A stretch of 64,000 nt of DNA. Source: Spongilla lacustris. Taxonomy: Eukaryota > Porifera > Demospongiae > Spongillida > Spongillidae. The stretch is from contig OX442417.1 of assembly GCA_949361645.1 (NCBI GenBank), positions 2,857,026 to 2,921,025 on the forward strand, written 5' to 3'. Every line of letters begins with the position of its first letter. Position 1 is the stretch's first letter. Below the pieces are notes generated by a model, which worked only from the letters and a program-made list of their open reading frames with translations, was not told the origin of the DNA and searched no databases. The position numbers were made by a program, and so were the translations under genes. Below are positions 12,048 through 23,810 of this stretch, piece after piece.

Positions 12048-12176
12048 TAGTCTCGTACCCAGACCCAGATTTTCACAGCAGCGGATGGATTACATCACCG
12101 CTACGTGAAAACTTTTCACGTAGCGGTGATATAATCCATCCGCTGCTGTGAAAATCTGGGTCTGAGTACGAGACTA
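12048..12176. mobile_element. hairpin MITE with 9-bp target duplication (copy 1)
   Basis: A 129-base near-perfect palindrome with ends TAGTCTCGTACCCAGACCC and its inverse; the arms meet at CTACGTGAAAACTTTTCACGTAG. It is flanked on both sides by GTGGCAATG (12039-12047 and 12177-12185), a perfect 9-bp target-site duplication. A second copy with its own 9-bp duplication is at 46550-46664. The duplication length fits Mutator-like (MULE) transposition. It is non-coding and must have been mobilised in trans. The single-stranded form would be a long hairpin. Confidence 0.92.
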
Positions 12177-13818
12177 GTGGCAATGTGTATCAGTACTCTT
12201 TTAAAATCAATAGCTGGAAGGGAGGTTGGGTGGAGGTGGGCAGTTAGCTATGAGAAGCATTAATGCATATCGGAGTAAGACAATTGGGAAGGGGACGCAG
12301 CGCTGAATGCTAATTGGACTAGAGGAAATTCCTTTGACCTCATGTAATTGACATCGTGACAACCACAAATTTATATGCTCTTACCAATACATCTACAAAA
12401 GAAGTTATTGATAACCTATGTTTACCTTTACGCCAGAATAAAGGTATTTGCAGTGTCTTCCTATGGTATCCACAACTTGGGCCTAACAGCAACTGTTATT
12501 AGAGTGCACAGGTTCAAGCTTTTGGCCTTTATCTCCTATCTTGCTTTGCCATGCAGTTGGGTGCAGCAAGTCTAGAGCCACCACCACCACCATCAAAGAC
12601 TTACCCTAGTGTTAATATAAGAGCATAATTTGCTTTATCGGACCACACACTTGGATGTGCTGGGAGTGAGGGCAGGGTTAAGATAACTGTGTGATGTGAC
12701 TACAATGTCTGCATTTATGCGCTTACCTGTCAAATGAATTGCCATCCAAAGGGTTCATGCACTACAGGGTTTGTTTTATGTGTACTGATTATATAGCTTG
12801 ACACTATCAACTGCTCAAAAAACTTACTTATTCGTTAATGCATGCATTCATTTATCCTCTAGCTTGAGTATAATTAATGCACAGGCACGTAAAATGATTA
12901 GTTTAACAGTAGTCTAGTATATAATATTTCCTATCAGGTGACTACATGTGCATGGTTAGTGCAAAAGTGTAAACAACTTGGTAGTACATAATTGTGCCAG
13001 TTCAGTTGTAAATACTTTGATGCCATGCATACAGTTGCATTTTGTAGATACAGGGTGTTGATGATACCAGAGGTACTGACTGGCAAGAAATACCCAATAT
13101 ACAACTTTTTTTTTTTTTTTTAAGAAGCAAATTACATTCCATCACTGAATGGAACCATAAAGTAAAAGACGTTCCATGCAAGAACTATTTTGCGGCCCGG
13201 AAAGCTGAGGACTCAGTCGAGCAATTCAAAGTGACATTCATTCAGTACATATGCGTTTACATGCATGTAACAACATTGCAGTTAGGGTATAATATATCTC
13301 TGTTGCAGCCAAAGTCCTTTTAATTATGCGTGAATGGTTCGAGAATTAAATTAAGAATTGTGTTGATTCATTAACTGCCCAAACATATTTAGCATCTTTT
13401 ACCTTATTACATACACCACGTACCATCCCGAAAAGGCCAATAAGATTCGGCAAACTATAGCCTAGAAGGGGAACATAGCACTGCATGGTACCACAGCTTC
13501 GTTCAAGCACTGGAATAACAAAATTAAGCGACTGATTTCAGCTGCATGCTGGGTTTGTTTCCCTGCTAAACTAAGCATATATTGGCCTTTTATTCGCCCA
13601 CAGACTGTTTGGCACAATCAGATGCATGCAGCCGGACCTCAAAGCAGTGAGGAGCCAAAAATTCACCATCTAAAATAATAAATACCATGACGCCTGGTAT
13701 CATCTGCATGTGTAGCCATAACAACAGTGCTTCCCATCATTGGCACATAAATCCACATCACTACTTGATGAGAAAGCAGTACAGTGTGTGAGTGTATATA
13801 TGTGTGTGTGACTTATTG
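12177..13818. other. gene-free interval
   Basis: No supported gene. It contains a T16 run near 13107 and short chance frames. It lies downstream of the 3' end of the minus-strand SRCR/LDLa gene and may include that gene's 3' UTR. Confidence 0.5.
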
Positions 13819-15092
13819 TTAAGATGGATAGGGAGGCGGAGCATCTGGATAACCAGTGGAAGGATAACCACCAGTGCAACCAGTGGCTGGATAACTTGGA
13901 GGAGGACAGCCAGGGGCAGGATAACCAGTAGAATCAGTAGCTGGATAATTTGGAGGAGGGTCATAACCAGTAAATCCAGTACGTTCCTTTGAAGGATCCA
14001 AACCAGCTGTCCGAGGTGTACTGTTCTGGGTTGTCGTGTTGACTACCATGGTGAACACCCTTCTCTGCAGAAAACCTATGATGGCTTGCCTTTTACAGAA
14101 CATGACCACTGCCAGAGAACACACCACCGGTATTAGGACAAACGTGAACAAACATAATCCTATAAGTATTCCAGTATTGGAGGGGGATGTGTAGGAGCCA
14201 CTGTAGTGAGCTATATGTAATGGGAGACATTCCATTTAATGAACACCAATAAACGTGTGATAAAACTACATTATGTAGGGAAAAACAGATGGTCTGGTGA
14301 TTAGAGGGTGGAGGGATGTGGTTAGAGGGTGGGGTGTGTGCTCAGAATGTGTACCAGTAAGTGTGTGCTTAGAGACCCCATGTGTGTAAGAGTGTAGTGG
14401 CTAATAAGAAAGTAAGTACATGTAGGATGTAGGAACAACTTACTGGTGTAAAATAAATGCATGGAAGCATAGGTGCAGTTGAATTGAAAAGGATTGATAA
14501 CATGGGTTGATAAAAACAAGGGTTATTAACAAGGATAGCACAATACATGTAGATTGTTCTATCCCATCACACACAAACTTGCTTCCTCAACACTTACAGC
14601 ACCCAGCCCAATATTCTCAATGTACAGTTGGGGTCATGCTTTAGTTTGCATTCAACGAAACGTAACCTTATGCGCGTCCCCAACTGTAGGTCATAGGGGC
14701 GGATGGAGATGGGGGTGGGGGGTGGGTTATGATATGAATATTGATGATGGGGCGGGGCAGGAGGTGGATGAACCAGTACTGTAAGGGTCTGGGATAAATT
14801 TGTCCAGTAATGCTTTAAAAACACGAGAAGTTTTTGCACCACACCGATAATGAATTACATGTATATTTAATGGTATAACATTAGTACCGTTCCCATATCT
14901 GGGCGGAGCCCCAGAAGCTCCTGCTTTTCATACAGGATAGTAGCAATCATTTAAAAACAGGCATGCTGAGGAAATGCCCTTTAATGTATCAAAACAATGT
15001 ATTAGGCAAAATGTGTGTTCTCAAATATATAATGTTACGTACATGTAGCCCATCAGATTACTACACTTGGTGCTATTAAGGCACCTATCAAT

Positions 15093-15126
<34 letters not shown>

Positions 15127-17734
15127 ACCAGTGCAGGCACAGATGGGGCTGATGGTGCGGGTTTGACAAGTGTGGTTTTCAAATCCTCCACCCCTAGCCG
15201 GTTCAAGATATGGTAATGCGTCAAAATAGAATGTGTGCCCACACTGGAGGGGGCGGGGGTGACCATTGATAGGTGCATAACTACATATAGAAACTAATTT
15301 AGAATTGCCCATACCCGCCAAGGCCCTTACTTAAAAAAAAAAAGACCCTTATTCACCATGAATTGGATTACACGTAACATGGTAATAGTATTTCCAGTGG
15401 GCTCAATGACACACAATATAGCCTCACAAAAACTATGTCTTTGTACAGCTATCATTCATTATAATATCATCATTATTACTACTGTTACTCCAATTGAAGG
15501 CAAATTCTGTTTCGGTTAGATTGCATACTGGTGTATGGGGTGACACTCAGGCAAAATCACTTAAAAGCATACGGTACTATAATTACTATCACGTATGTAT
15601 ATGTGTGTGATGTGGGCTAATTATTTTCATCAAGGTTCCAAGGGGCATGTCTGGACACCCTGGAACCCCCCCCCTCCCTCCCCTTCCCTCCTGTCTCCAC
15701 CCCTAACTGATCTACATGTACATGTAGCCCCACATACGTGTAGTTTGTGATGTAGGAGCATAACAGGTCACACTGGCATCTTGAGAATGGTAGCAGCTGG
15801 TTGTAATAACATTTTCAATATATGAACAGTAGAGCAAAGAGGGCTCATAGCCATAACAGGTCACACCATAGAGAAGGATACTTCCTGTGCCCTGACCATA
15901 CTGTCCACTGGAGCTGGACGATGAATTCGCTGAAGTGGGGGGGGGAGGAGGAAGATGGGGTGTGGTCATACTGCATCACTGTACTGATGGGTGGAGTCAC
16001 GTGATGTGGGTGTGGTCACTCCGCTCACCTGAGAAGCCAAGCTGACTGCATACCACTTTGGCAGCACTATATCCCCAGGTGCTGCCACAAATGGTGCCCC
16101 ATGTGTTGTTGTAGCACATCTCCACGCGGCCATAACCAGAGGTTTGGTTTGATCCAGTTCCAACAAGACGAACAGCTCCATTTGGGCAGGTATCTGGAAA
16201 TTAGTTCACGAATGGGTAAAGTTTTATGGTTACCAATGTGCTGTTATCATTTTACCCAAATAATAGGGAGGTAATGCAGATTGATATGGGAGTGGACTTG
16301 TGCTTATGTTTCAACTCTATTAAAACAATCATGATTGACATTTAAAATTGTTAATTGAAATAGCCATAGTTACATGTAGTCAAACTTTTATTGGGTACAG
16401 ATAACAAATATGCACACAAACTGCCACACCCCTTCCCCCTTGTTGGTATCATGCCACACCCCATGGTCCTAACTCACATGTGCAGTGAGTCTCATCATCT
16501 CCATTCCTGCAATCAGATACTCTATTGCACGCCAGTGTGGCATCAATACATTGTCCACTGACACATTGGAATTGGTATGGGGAGCAAGAACCTGCACAAA
16601 GAGGTGGGCGTGGCTCAAAACAAATAGATATGAAGCACTTATGTAATACATGCCATCCAATGATGTAATGATAACCTCCCATTACCAATGCATACATCCA
16701 AATTCATCACTGTTGTCTCCGCAATCATCATATCTGTTGCACTTGTAGGATGAAAAGACACAGTTTCTATTGTTGCATGTGAACTGAGATGATGAGCAAT
16801 ACGCTGGAGTGGTCATTGAAAGAGAAAATAAAATATTATGAGCTATGCAGTTAGTAATAGGGAGGGAATGCAGAATGGGAGTGGACTTGTGATTATGTTC
16901 CAACTCTACTAATCCAATCATGCCATAATATGGAAGAAGAATGCACATGTATCATTTGAAATAGCCATAGTTATATGTAATTGTTTATGGGGTAAAGATA
17001 ACATGGGAATATATATAAACAACCTGCCACACCCCCTCCACCTTGTTTGTATCATGCCACACTCCCTGGTCCTAACTCACAGCAGCGCGTCTCATCACTT
17101 CCATCCCTGCAATTAGATACTCTATTGCACGCCAGTGTGGCATCAATACATTGTCCACTGGAACATTGGAACTGGTATGAGGAGCAAGAACCTGCACAAT
17201 GAGATGGGTGTGGCTCAAAAGATATATATATTATAATATTATATAAGCAATGATGTAATCCATATAACCATTATACTCCATCCGATGATCAACCATCACC
17301 ACAGCCAATTAATGATGTAATGTTGACCTCCCATAACCACAACCTCCCATTACCACACTCACCATCACACCCAATGGAACCTTACCACATCCAAATTCAT
17401 CACTGTTGTCTCTGCAATCATCAATGGTGTTGCACTTGTCATATGAAGGAACACAGTTTCCATTGTTGCATGAGAACTGAGATGGTGAGCAGAACGCTGG
17501 AGTGGTCATTGAAAGAGAAAATTAAATACAAAAATGTGCTAGTTAATAATTGAAAGTGAAGGTATTATTGGTACCTCCACTCTTCACCCCTACACCCTCT
17601 AGTCCTCCACCTCCTCCACCTCCTCCACTCCCTGGCTCCATCTTCTCCACTTAATTCCTCCAGCCCCCCTTCATCCCCACCTCTTCTCACGGGCACAATA
17701 AATGGCTTACCATTAGTTGCATAGAACATAGCAC
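13819..17734 (-). CDS. LDLa(4)-SRCR-transmembrane protein with PPxY-rich tail, multi-exon, 5' end unresolved
   Basis: Exons in transcription order: 17734-17711 (24-base microexon, tentative), 17496-17386, 17191-17081, 16803-16696, 16591-16478, 16193-16029, 15929-15738, 14210-13819. Every junction has AG/GT borders and every intron is phase 1. Exons 2-5 each encode one class A LDL-receptor repeat with six Cys and an acidic Ca-binding box ([44 protein letters not shown]). The next two exons together form one SRCR domain ([34 protein letters not shown], then [14 protein letters not shown] and DASVTC). The last exon gives a helix [20 protein letters not shown], a basic stop-transfer CKR, and a cytoplasmic tail with PPPNYP, PPPSYP and PPPYPS, possible WW-domain ligands. 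Stop TAA is at 13821-13819. Inferred role: cell-surface receptor or adhesion molecule. I could not find the signal-peptide exon, so the protein is incomplete at the N terminus. Confidence 0.88.
15081..15276. mobile_element. intronic TIR element with internal poly(C)
   Basis: The ends GCACCTATCAATGGCCCCC and the reverse complement GCACCTATCAATGGTCACCCCC face each other across 196 bases, inside the last intron of the SRCR/LDLa gene. The left arm runs straight into a 32-base poly(C) tract (15095-15126). No clear target duplication was seen. A frame overlapping it translates the poly(C) as poly-Gly and is not a gene. Confidence 0.65.
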
Positions 17735-18699
17735 CTGCGTGGGAGGGAGGAAGGTATGAGTTATTGCACGCAGATCAAGGAATAATAAATTTGCATTGCG
17801 ATTTTGCAACGCAAATATCGAAGTTGATTAGCAACTCAGTTCTGTTGCATTTGTTCCCGCCGAGATCATGATATGAGATGATTTATCATTTGTACACATT
17901 GAAAGAATTTACAGCAAAGCTAGGCCTATCCCTCCCACGCACACACACGCGCATTCCGATCGCTTTGAGGTGATCAGCTTGCTTTTGACAGACTAATGAG
18001 AGCACTAAAGCTTAAGATACCGGAGATCGAGACCTTTCCTCCAGACTCATCGCATTGGAACCACTCACCAACACTATATATAACTGATTCGACCACTTTT
18101 GTTACCTTTGTACACACTCGTCCGATTAATTGTCACAATCGATGTCACGCGAGTCTGTACAATCACGCTGATGCAACGTTGCCAGGCATGTTTTGTACTC
18201 TGCGACAATCCTTTGAAGTTGTTAGTGGCTGGTGTCAGGTGACATATATGAGCTTCAATAACTTAATTGTGCATTTTTGATAAAGAGGTATACGGTGAAA
18301 GAGTGCAAACTTGATTTGTAACATCTTGGCACTATTGAAAAGGGACGTGGCAATCAAACGTTTCTATAAGTTGGTTCCGGGTTTGCATGGACATGACAGT
18401 CGTGTGTATTTTATAGCAACAGCCACATGCAATGACACGGGGCTTAACATGCACAGATGACACGCTTGCTAATAAACTCACAACTCATCAACAAGAGACG
18501 GGTGAATACACAGCTGTAGTACATCATCTTGACAGACCTGCCCTGCCTGCGTAAACAAATTATGTAACGTTACTAATATTATAACCGCACGTGAGCGAAT
18601 GTGCTAGGGGGCGGATCCGTATGGAACGCCGTTGCCCTCAACAAATTCAGAGCGTTTCAATATTTTATTTATTTATTTTATTATTTAAGACAATAGGAG
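17735..18699. other. upstream region of the SRCR/LDLa gene, no resolved exon
   Basis: This should contain the missing 5' exon(s) and promoter of the minus-strand SRCR/LDLa gene. I found a GTGAGT donor on the minus strand near 18063 but no ATG plus signal-peptide frame leading to it. The 3' A/T-rich tail (18660-18690, AATAAA-like units on the minus strand) belongs to the neighbouring retroelement fragment. Confidence 0.4.
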
Positions 18700-19066
18700 T
18701 CAAAAAACTGTGGATGACCTAGCTAATATGGCCCTTGCATTGGCTCTCACAAGGACGATGCTGAGCCTTCCGTACAGAGCCGATGCAGCCGAAGACTTGG
18801 AACGAGCCGTGCGAGTAGCGATACGTGCAGCAAGTCTGTCAAGACACTTAATGGCTTCGTCTCCCCAACACCCGTACGTCTCCACGGCTAAAGGGATGCA
18901 GACCCAGCCCAAACGGTTGCATTTTGCATCGTTGGTGGCATGTTTGCGGGCTTCAGCAGCCGACGCAGCGGATCCAGCCGTCACACTCGCTTCATTTAAA
19001 GTAGTGGGATTTAGCGGTGATGTGACAGTGAAATCCAATGCTGCCGGTTTGCCGAACTCCCAGTAT
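18700..19066 (-). mobile_element. C-terminal part of the YLDDG-type retroelement (copy C)
   Basis: An open minus-strand frame reads GKPAALDFTVTSPLNP, EASVTAGSAASAAEARKH, GWVCIPLAVETYGCWGDEA and LYGRLSIVLVRANARAILA before a stop at 18700-18702. These are the same blocks, in the same order, as copy D at 55300-55932, which is longer at its N-terminal side. Sequence upstream of WEFGKPAAL is unrelated, so the copy is 5'-truncated, as usual for target-primed retrotransposition. The stop is followed on the minus strand by an A-rich tail with repeated AATAAA-like words (18660-18690), fitting a 3' end. This is the least mutated copy of this portion in the window. Confidence 0.85.
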
Positions 19067-19210
19067 ATATATACCAGTACTCGTGTACGCACACGTGCAC
19101 AGTATACATGCAGACAACTGGCAGTTCTCATTAAGATTGCACTGCAATAAACAATCAAGTGAATAATAATATTCATAGCCTGCCAAGCGTGACCTTGCAT
19201 CGGATCCAGT

Positions 19211-19226
19211 GGGGGGGGGGGGGGGG
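19211..19226. repeat. poly(G) tract, 16 bases
   Basis: A G run followed by ACCCCCTGGCTACGGGCCTG, which looks like the end of another decayed TIR element abutting retroelement copy C. Confidence 0.85.
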
Positions 19227-19327
19227 ACCCCCTGGCTACGGGCCTGCGCATGTATTGCTTAATTACCGGTAGCTGCGATAACCCCGATTATACTGCTTTC
19301 CAGTATACTTTCCAAAGCCCTCCCTTC

Positions 19328-19612
19328 CAGCGGCGTAGGAAGGAGTTTAAAAGTGGGGGGGGGGGGGGGGGGGGGGGCAAACTTTGATGGTCATCATGAA
19401 TGGGGAGAGTGCGGGAGAGGGGTACCCGTCCCGCCTAGCCATCTATAGTGGAGTGCTGTAGCCTGTAAGTTTCCCCATTCTGAGCAAAAGGTAGGTTTCA
19501 CTTGGTTTTTTATAAAGGTAAAATAGCATGCATAGATACACTGTAGACTGTGTAGTATCGCTGCATGGTGTAAAAGTGGGAGGACATTTGCCTCCCTTTT
19601 CCTACGCCACTG
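19328..19612. mobile_element. TIR element (MITE) containing a poly(G) tract
   Basis: The left end CAGCGGCGTAGGAAGGAG and the reverse complement of the right end CAGTGGCGTAGGAAAAGG match over the first ~15 bases, and both continue to AAAAGTGGG inside. The 285-base element includes a 23-base poly(G) run (19355-19377) just inside the left terminus; in the right arm this position is only GGG. No target duplication is evident. CAGYGGCGTAGGAA-type ends are common among animal DNA transposons, but the superfamily is undetermined. Confidence 0.6.
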
Positions 19613-22300
19613 CCGTCGTCTGCATATGCGACCTTCGCGTATTCCACCTATAGCGAATGCACGTTGCATTCGAAATTCTGAGCGGTGATAGAAAACAGGA
19701 CCATATATTGTAGGTCTATAATTGATCAACACATACATGTATGTTACTCTGATTGTACACAATACGAACGAAGGCTTACATGTACATTCGCATTGCTTAA
19801 CTGCTGAACGTTCTGCTTGTATAAATTATATCTCCTTTACAGTGTTACTGGATTTCCCTTTTGCTCCTTTCTCAGCTCTTCAATGTGACATTGCACCTTA
19901 AAACGCTTACACGTTCACCACCACTAAAAATTATAACTGGCATGATTTATTTCAATATCAGGTTCTCATACTTCTGAATCCACCTCAACAGATCAGTTCA
20001 TTACACAAGACCTCTTTGACTATAACAATTCTTCTGAAGAAAAAGGTTTGGTATAGTTGGCAAAACCAGATATCTGCAGAAAGTTATGTTGGGTTTGAAC
20101 CAGGTGGGGTATCGAACGTTGCAATGCTGGCACCGAACAAGTGCAACTGTGACACCAAAATATATTTTATACCATAGAACAATGGCCGGTGTAGTATGAA
20201 GTCTTGAAAATAGGACGTCGATAGCGATTCAAATTAACGTTACAACACAATTATTGCATAATGATACAAAACATAGGAAGTTTTCGCAGATACTGTCTTA
20301 TATAATTTTAATTATATATATACCCCGGGCCGGCTGGCCGGCCCTGCATGCGCATGTAACGAGTGCTCGCGCGAGGGGAGAATGTACATTTCTTTGGTGT
20401 TTGCAGGGCACTCATATGATTTACTCCACACATTAAACTTGATTACACTGGCATTCTTTGTATAGCACCCACCGGCCGGTCCTCCAGCTCGCGTAGTTAT
20501 TATGCAGACATTTGTGTGCTATCGTTCATGCCGTGTGTGCATGGACGTTGGAATTCGTAGATGTATAGAAATTCAAATGAAATTGGACATTATACATGTA
20601 TATTATGCAACCACAACACTTCGCGCGGCTGGAGATTAGGGTTCATTGTTAGACTATATACCATTAAAAATCCATTGCAGCTAGATCCGCCATGCACGAC
20701 CTCATTAAAAAGGCGCTTTTTGAGAGAGCGGTATCTTGTTCATTTTACCATGATCATATGTCTGTTAATCCCTCCAATTTAACTTATGTATCGTCGTAGT
20801 AGAGACTATAAACCATATGCGCACTCTTCACATCGCAACATTATAAGGGAGAGAGGTAACTATAGGATGAAAATACCAATCACAGACAATTTTTCAAGAC
20901 GGTTGGTATGCCGCATCGTCAACTATTCAGACCATTATGAGTAAATTATTGCGTGACAGTCACGTTATCTATAGCTACGAACCACCTTTAGTTTACTCAA
21001 TGAATAACGAATCGAGCGTAAGCTACTGTATAAGCATCTGGATGCCGTCGGAAAACAGAGCTATGCGCTAGCTAGGAAAAACGACGACTGACGGACTTTG
21101 AGAGTGATTCGGTCGCCTTCCAATTAGATTCTTTCAGGGTCCCATGTAAATACTGTGTGCGTACACACACACTTATCCTAATAAACGCATCTTAGCAACA
21201 GAACGTCAAGAGATACAGTTAGTAAGTCCAGTTGAACCCAGCAACTATAGCATGCTATAAAACACTTTCTTGTTAGACCTATGCAACTGATTTTTACCTA
21301 CTAAAGTACAGTACTAGTATATAGTGTTCTGAAGAGAAAATCGATTTTTTTTCTTCCAGAACACGTTCAGCGTAGAGCGCGAGTCACACAAAATCGCGAA
21401 ACTTTGATACTACTAGTAATGCCGCGGTTCGCCCGTCAACCGTCAAAACCGTCAAACTTGGCGATACAGTTGGCTTGACCGCGTCCGCGACCGTCAGGAA
21501 AAGTGAATAATTGAATCAGTTCGCGAAAGTCGGCATAATTGAGCCAATAACCGTGGACCGCCAAAAATTTTGACGGTTAAATGAAGAAAATGTATTGGAT
21601 AACCGAGGACTGGGAACCTGTGAGAATATAGCACCCGAACTGAGTGATAACGAATTGTATACCTTGATACCAGTTTCCTGTTGTGTGAACAAAAATTAAT
21701 TCACCAACTATTAGTTAACCAACTGGCGTGTTAATAACGGGTGGAGCGACTACGAAGCTAACTCCCCTCACATCGCTCTGCTAACCTTATAGTATCAAGC
21801 CATTCCGGCGACCAACTGAAAGGGTATTTTCCCGCCCCTACAGGTAATTGAGGCTTGTGCAGCACGCAGCGCCTCGATCTTGCATGCACTTTGTATCTTA
21901 ATACTTGCGAAAATGAATCATCGCGTGATCGCAATCACATGTACGCAAACTAATAGTCAAAGATGAGATATTCATAGCTGAGCGTGCTACAAAGCGGTGG
22001 GTCCCCTTTGCCCAGACTAGCGCAAATCAGATGAATCACGAATTGCTGTCAACATCAATGAAAATGCAAAGTACCGTCTTCAAACTGACCTGCAAAAATT
22101 TGGGTGTGATGCAAAAAATGTAACACCGTTCAAAGATGTATCGAAACCAGGAATTCAATGCTCATTTTTTTCCCTCTCCCCTCCCCTTTCATTATTCCTG
22201 TATCCACCCTTGGGCAGAGTGGAAAATGTCGTCTTGTTGCCTTTTTCAGTTATATATAATTTACGATTGATTACCTTGTGCCATTATTGGCATTATGCGA
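19613..22300. other. gene-free interval
   Basis: No supported gene. Notable only for a GC-rich near-palindrome GGGCCGGCTGGCCGGCCC at about 20328-20345 and repeated ACCGTCAA words at 21430-21585 that pair imperfectly with TTTTGACGGTTAA. The remaining open frames are short. Confidence 0.5.
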
Positions 22301-22972
22301 CCGGTGTCACAGGAAAATCTGTCGCCCGGAAATTGTGTCGCGGCGACAGTTTTTCCCTAGGAAATTATGCCGCTCACAATTAACGTAGCGACCGTATATC
22401 CTAAGGAAGCCAGGAAATACTGTCGCTCGCATGCTCGTGATCGATAATTGATACTTTTGGCAAAGGCGTGCGATGTATGACGATGGGGGTGGCATATTTG
22501 AATATTCCATGCAATGCATGCAGCTAGGTATATGCAATACCGAATCCATGACAACTGACCAATATAAAGCTGTAAGCGCGTTGAAAATTCTGCCATCAGC
22601 TACGCTAGAACTTTCATAGTTTCAAATGGAATGCAAGTTTATCATGAATATTACAACATTAAAATGGCAGGTGAATATACAAAACGTTATACATGTTAAT
22701 ATGTTTATCTGACATGATAAACTTGCACATTGTTCAGTATGTTCTAATAAAACATCTATAGAAAATTGCTTGCCGTGGAAATAACTTCTCTTTTTAGTCA
22801 CCCATTGGCATATATCATCCAGATCAGATGAACTCATCAGAAAATCAGCGACAGTATTTCCTGGCGACAGAATTTCCTTTGGATATACGGTCGCTACGCT
22901 AATTGTGGGCGACATAATTTAAACTGTCGCCGCGACACAATTTCCGGGCGACAGATTTTCCTGTGACACCGG
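22301..22972. mobile_element. 672-bp CCGG-flanked TIR element, non-autonomous
   Basis: CCGG marks both edges. Inside them, about 125-base inverted repeats begin TGTCACAGGAAAATCTGTCG and continue through CCCGGAAATTGTGTCGCGG, TAGCGTAGCGACCGTATATCC and CAGGAAATACTGTCGC (left arm to about 22428, right arm from about 22843). The arms consist of variations on the phrase GGAAAT-TGTCGC. One arm has a 10-base insertion relative to the other; otherwise they match closely, suggesting recent activity. The ~400-base core has no coding potential. CCGG may be a 4-bp target duplication; a 4-bp duplication and TGTNR termini are features I recall for Ginger DNA transposons. Confidence 0.85.
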
Positions 22973-23491
22973 ATATCGACCCGGACCAGTTTTCGCCCGG
23001 ACCAATTTTCGCATGACAATATGCTAACTGAACTAGGCTAAGTATTCCATTTATCTTCGGGATGTGCTTGTACTAAAATGATTATTTTACTAACATTGGT
23101 CCACTTCCTAATGGCTACCCAGGATGTGCTGCGAATGAATAAAGCTTTCTTTGACCTTAACTTACATGTTTGAAACTTGCCTGTGCCTAAGAAATGTCTA
23201 TACACTATGCAACCAGTTGTGCTGTCGAACATGTGCCAACTCTCACTGATGAAGCAGTGACAGGATATGAGGATTGAATACACTCCAAACATGTGCAATT
23301 GTTATGCTTTTGATTTATTATCAACCCTAAATGTGTGCCCTTCTTGCTCATGATTGTCTGCTGATGATATTGGCTATAGATTACATCATGTAGCAGAGTT
23401 AATATCATTCCCAGTTTTAGCTGTTTTACAATGCCACACCCAAGCCCATATACTCTTGCATCTGGCCAACCATGCCACATGATTGCAAGTA

Positions 23492-23810
23492 TTTAAATAT
23501 GATACACATCTGAGTCATCCTGCAGCTACATGTACCTGCATAACTAAAGACTCGTACAGCTGCATGAGCTGTGGATTTTCACTGAAACTGGTTGAATACA
23601 GGAAGCGCCACGGATGAAGTCCACAATTAAGAATTCAGACACCCCATGTTAAGTTTTACATTTGTCTATCATAAGAGATACTCAACCTTCAAATTTTCTC
23701 TCCCAAGTATATTATGTGCAAGTGTTTTACAAAGATATGTTGCTCCTGGTCTGATGTGCTCCACACATACATTAATTACATTAATTCTATGAAAACACAG
23801 ACCTTGCAAT
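23492..23810. repeat. dispersed repeat, copy 2 (partner at 11686-12000)
   Basis: Same orientation and near-identical to the copy 11.8 kb upstream, with small indels (for example extra CATG in CAGCTGCATGAGCTG). No terminal repeats are recognised. Confidence 0.85.

Noticed and set aside
14622..14687. ACAGTTGGGG ... CCCCAACTGT inverted repeat
   Set aside because: Only about 12 bases per arm with no TSD; too short to call an element.
15021..15321. Two minus-strand frames ending in or containing poly-Gly
   Set aside because: They read through the 32-base poly(C) tract and the MITE arms; the SRCR/LDLa splice phases work without any exon here.
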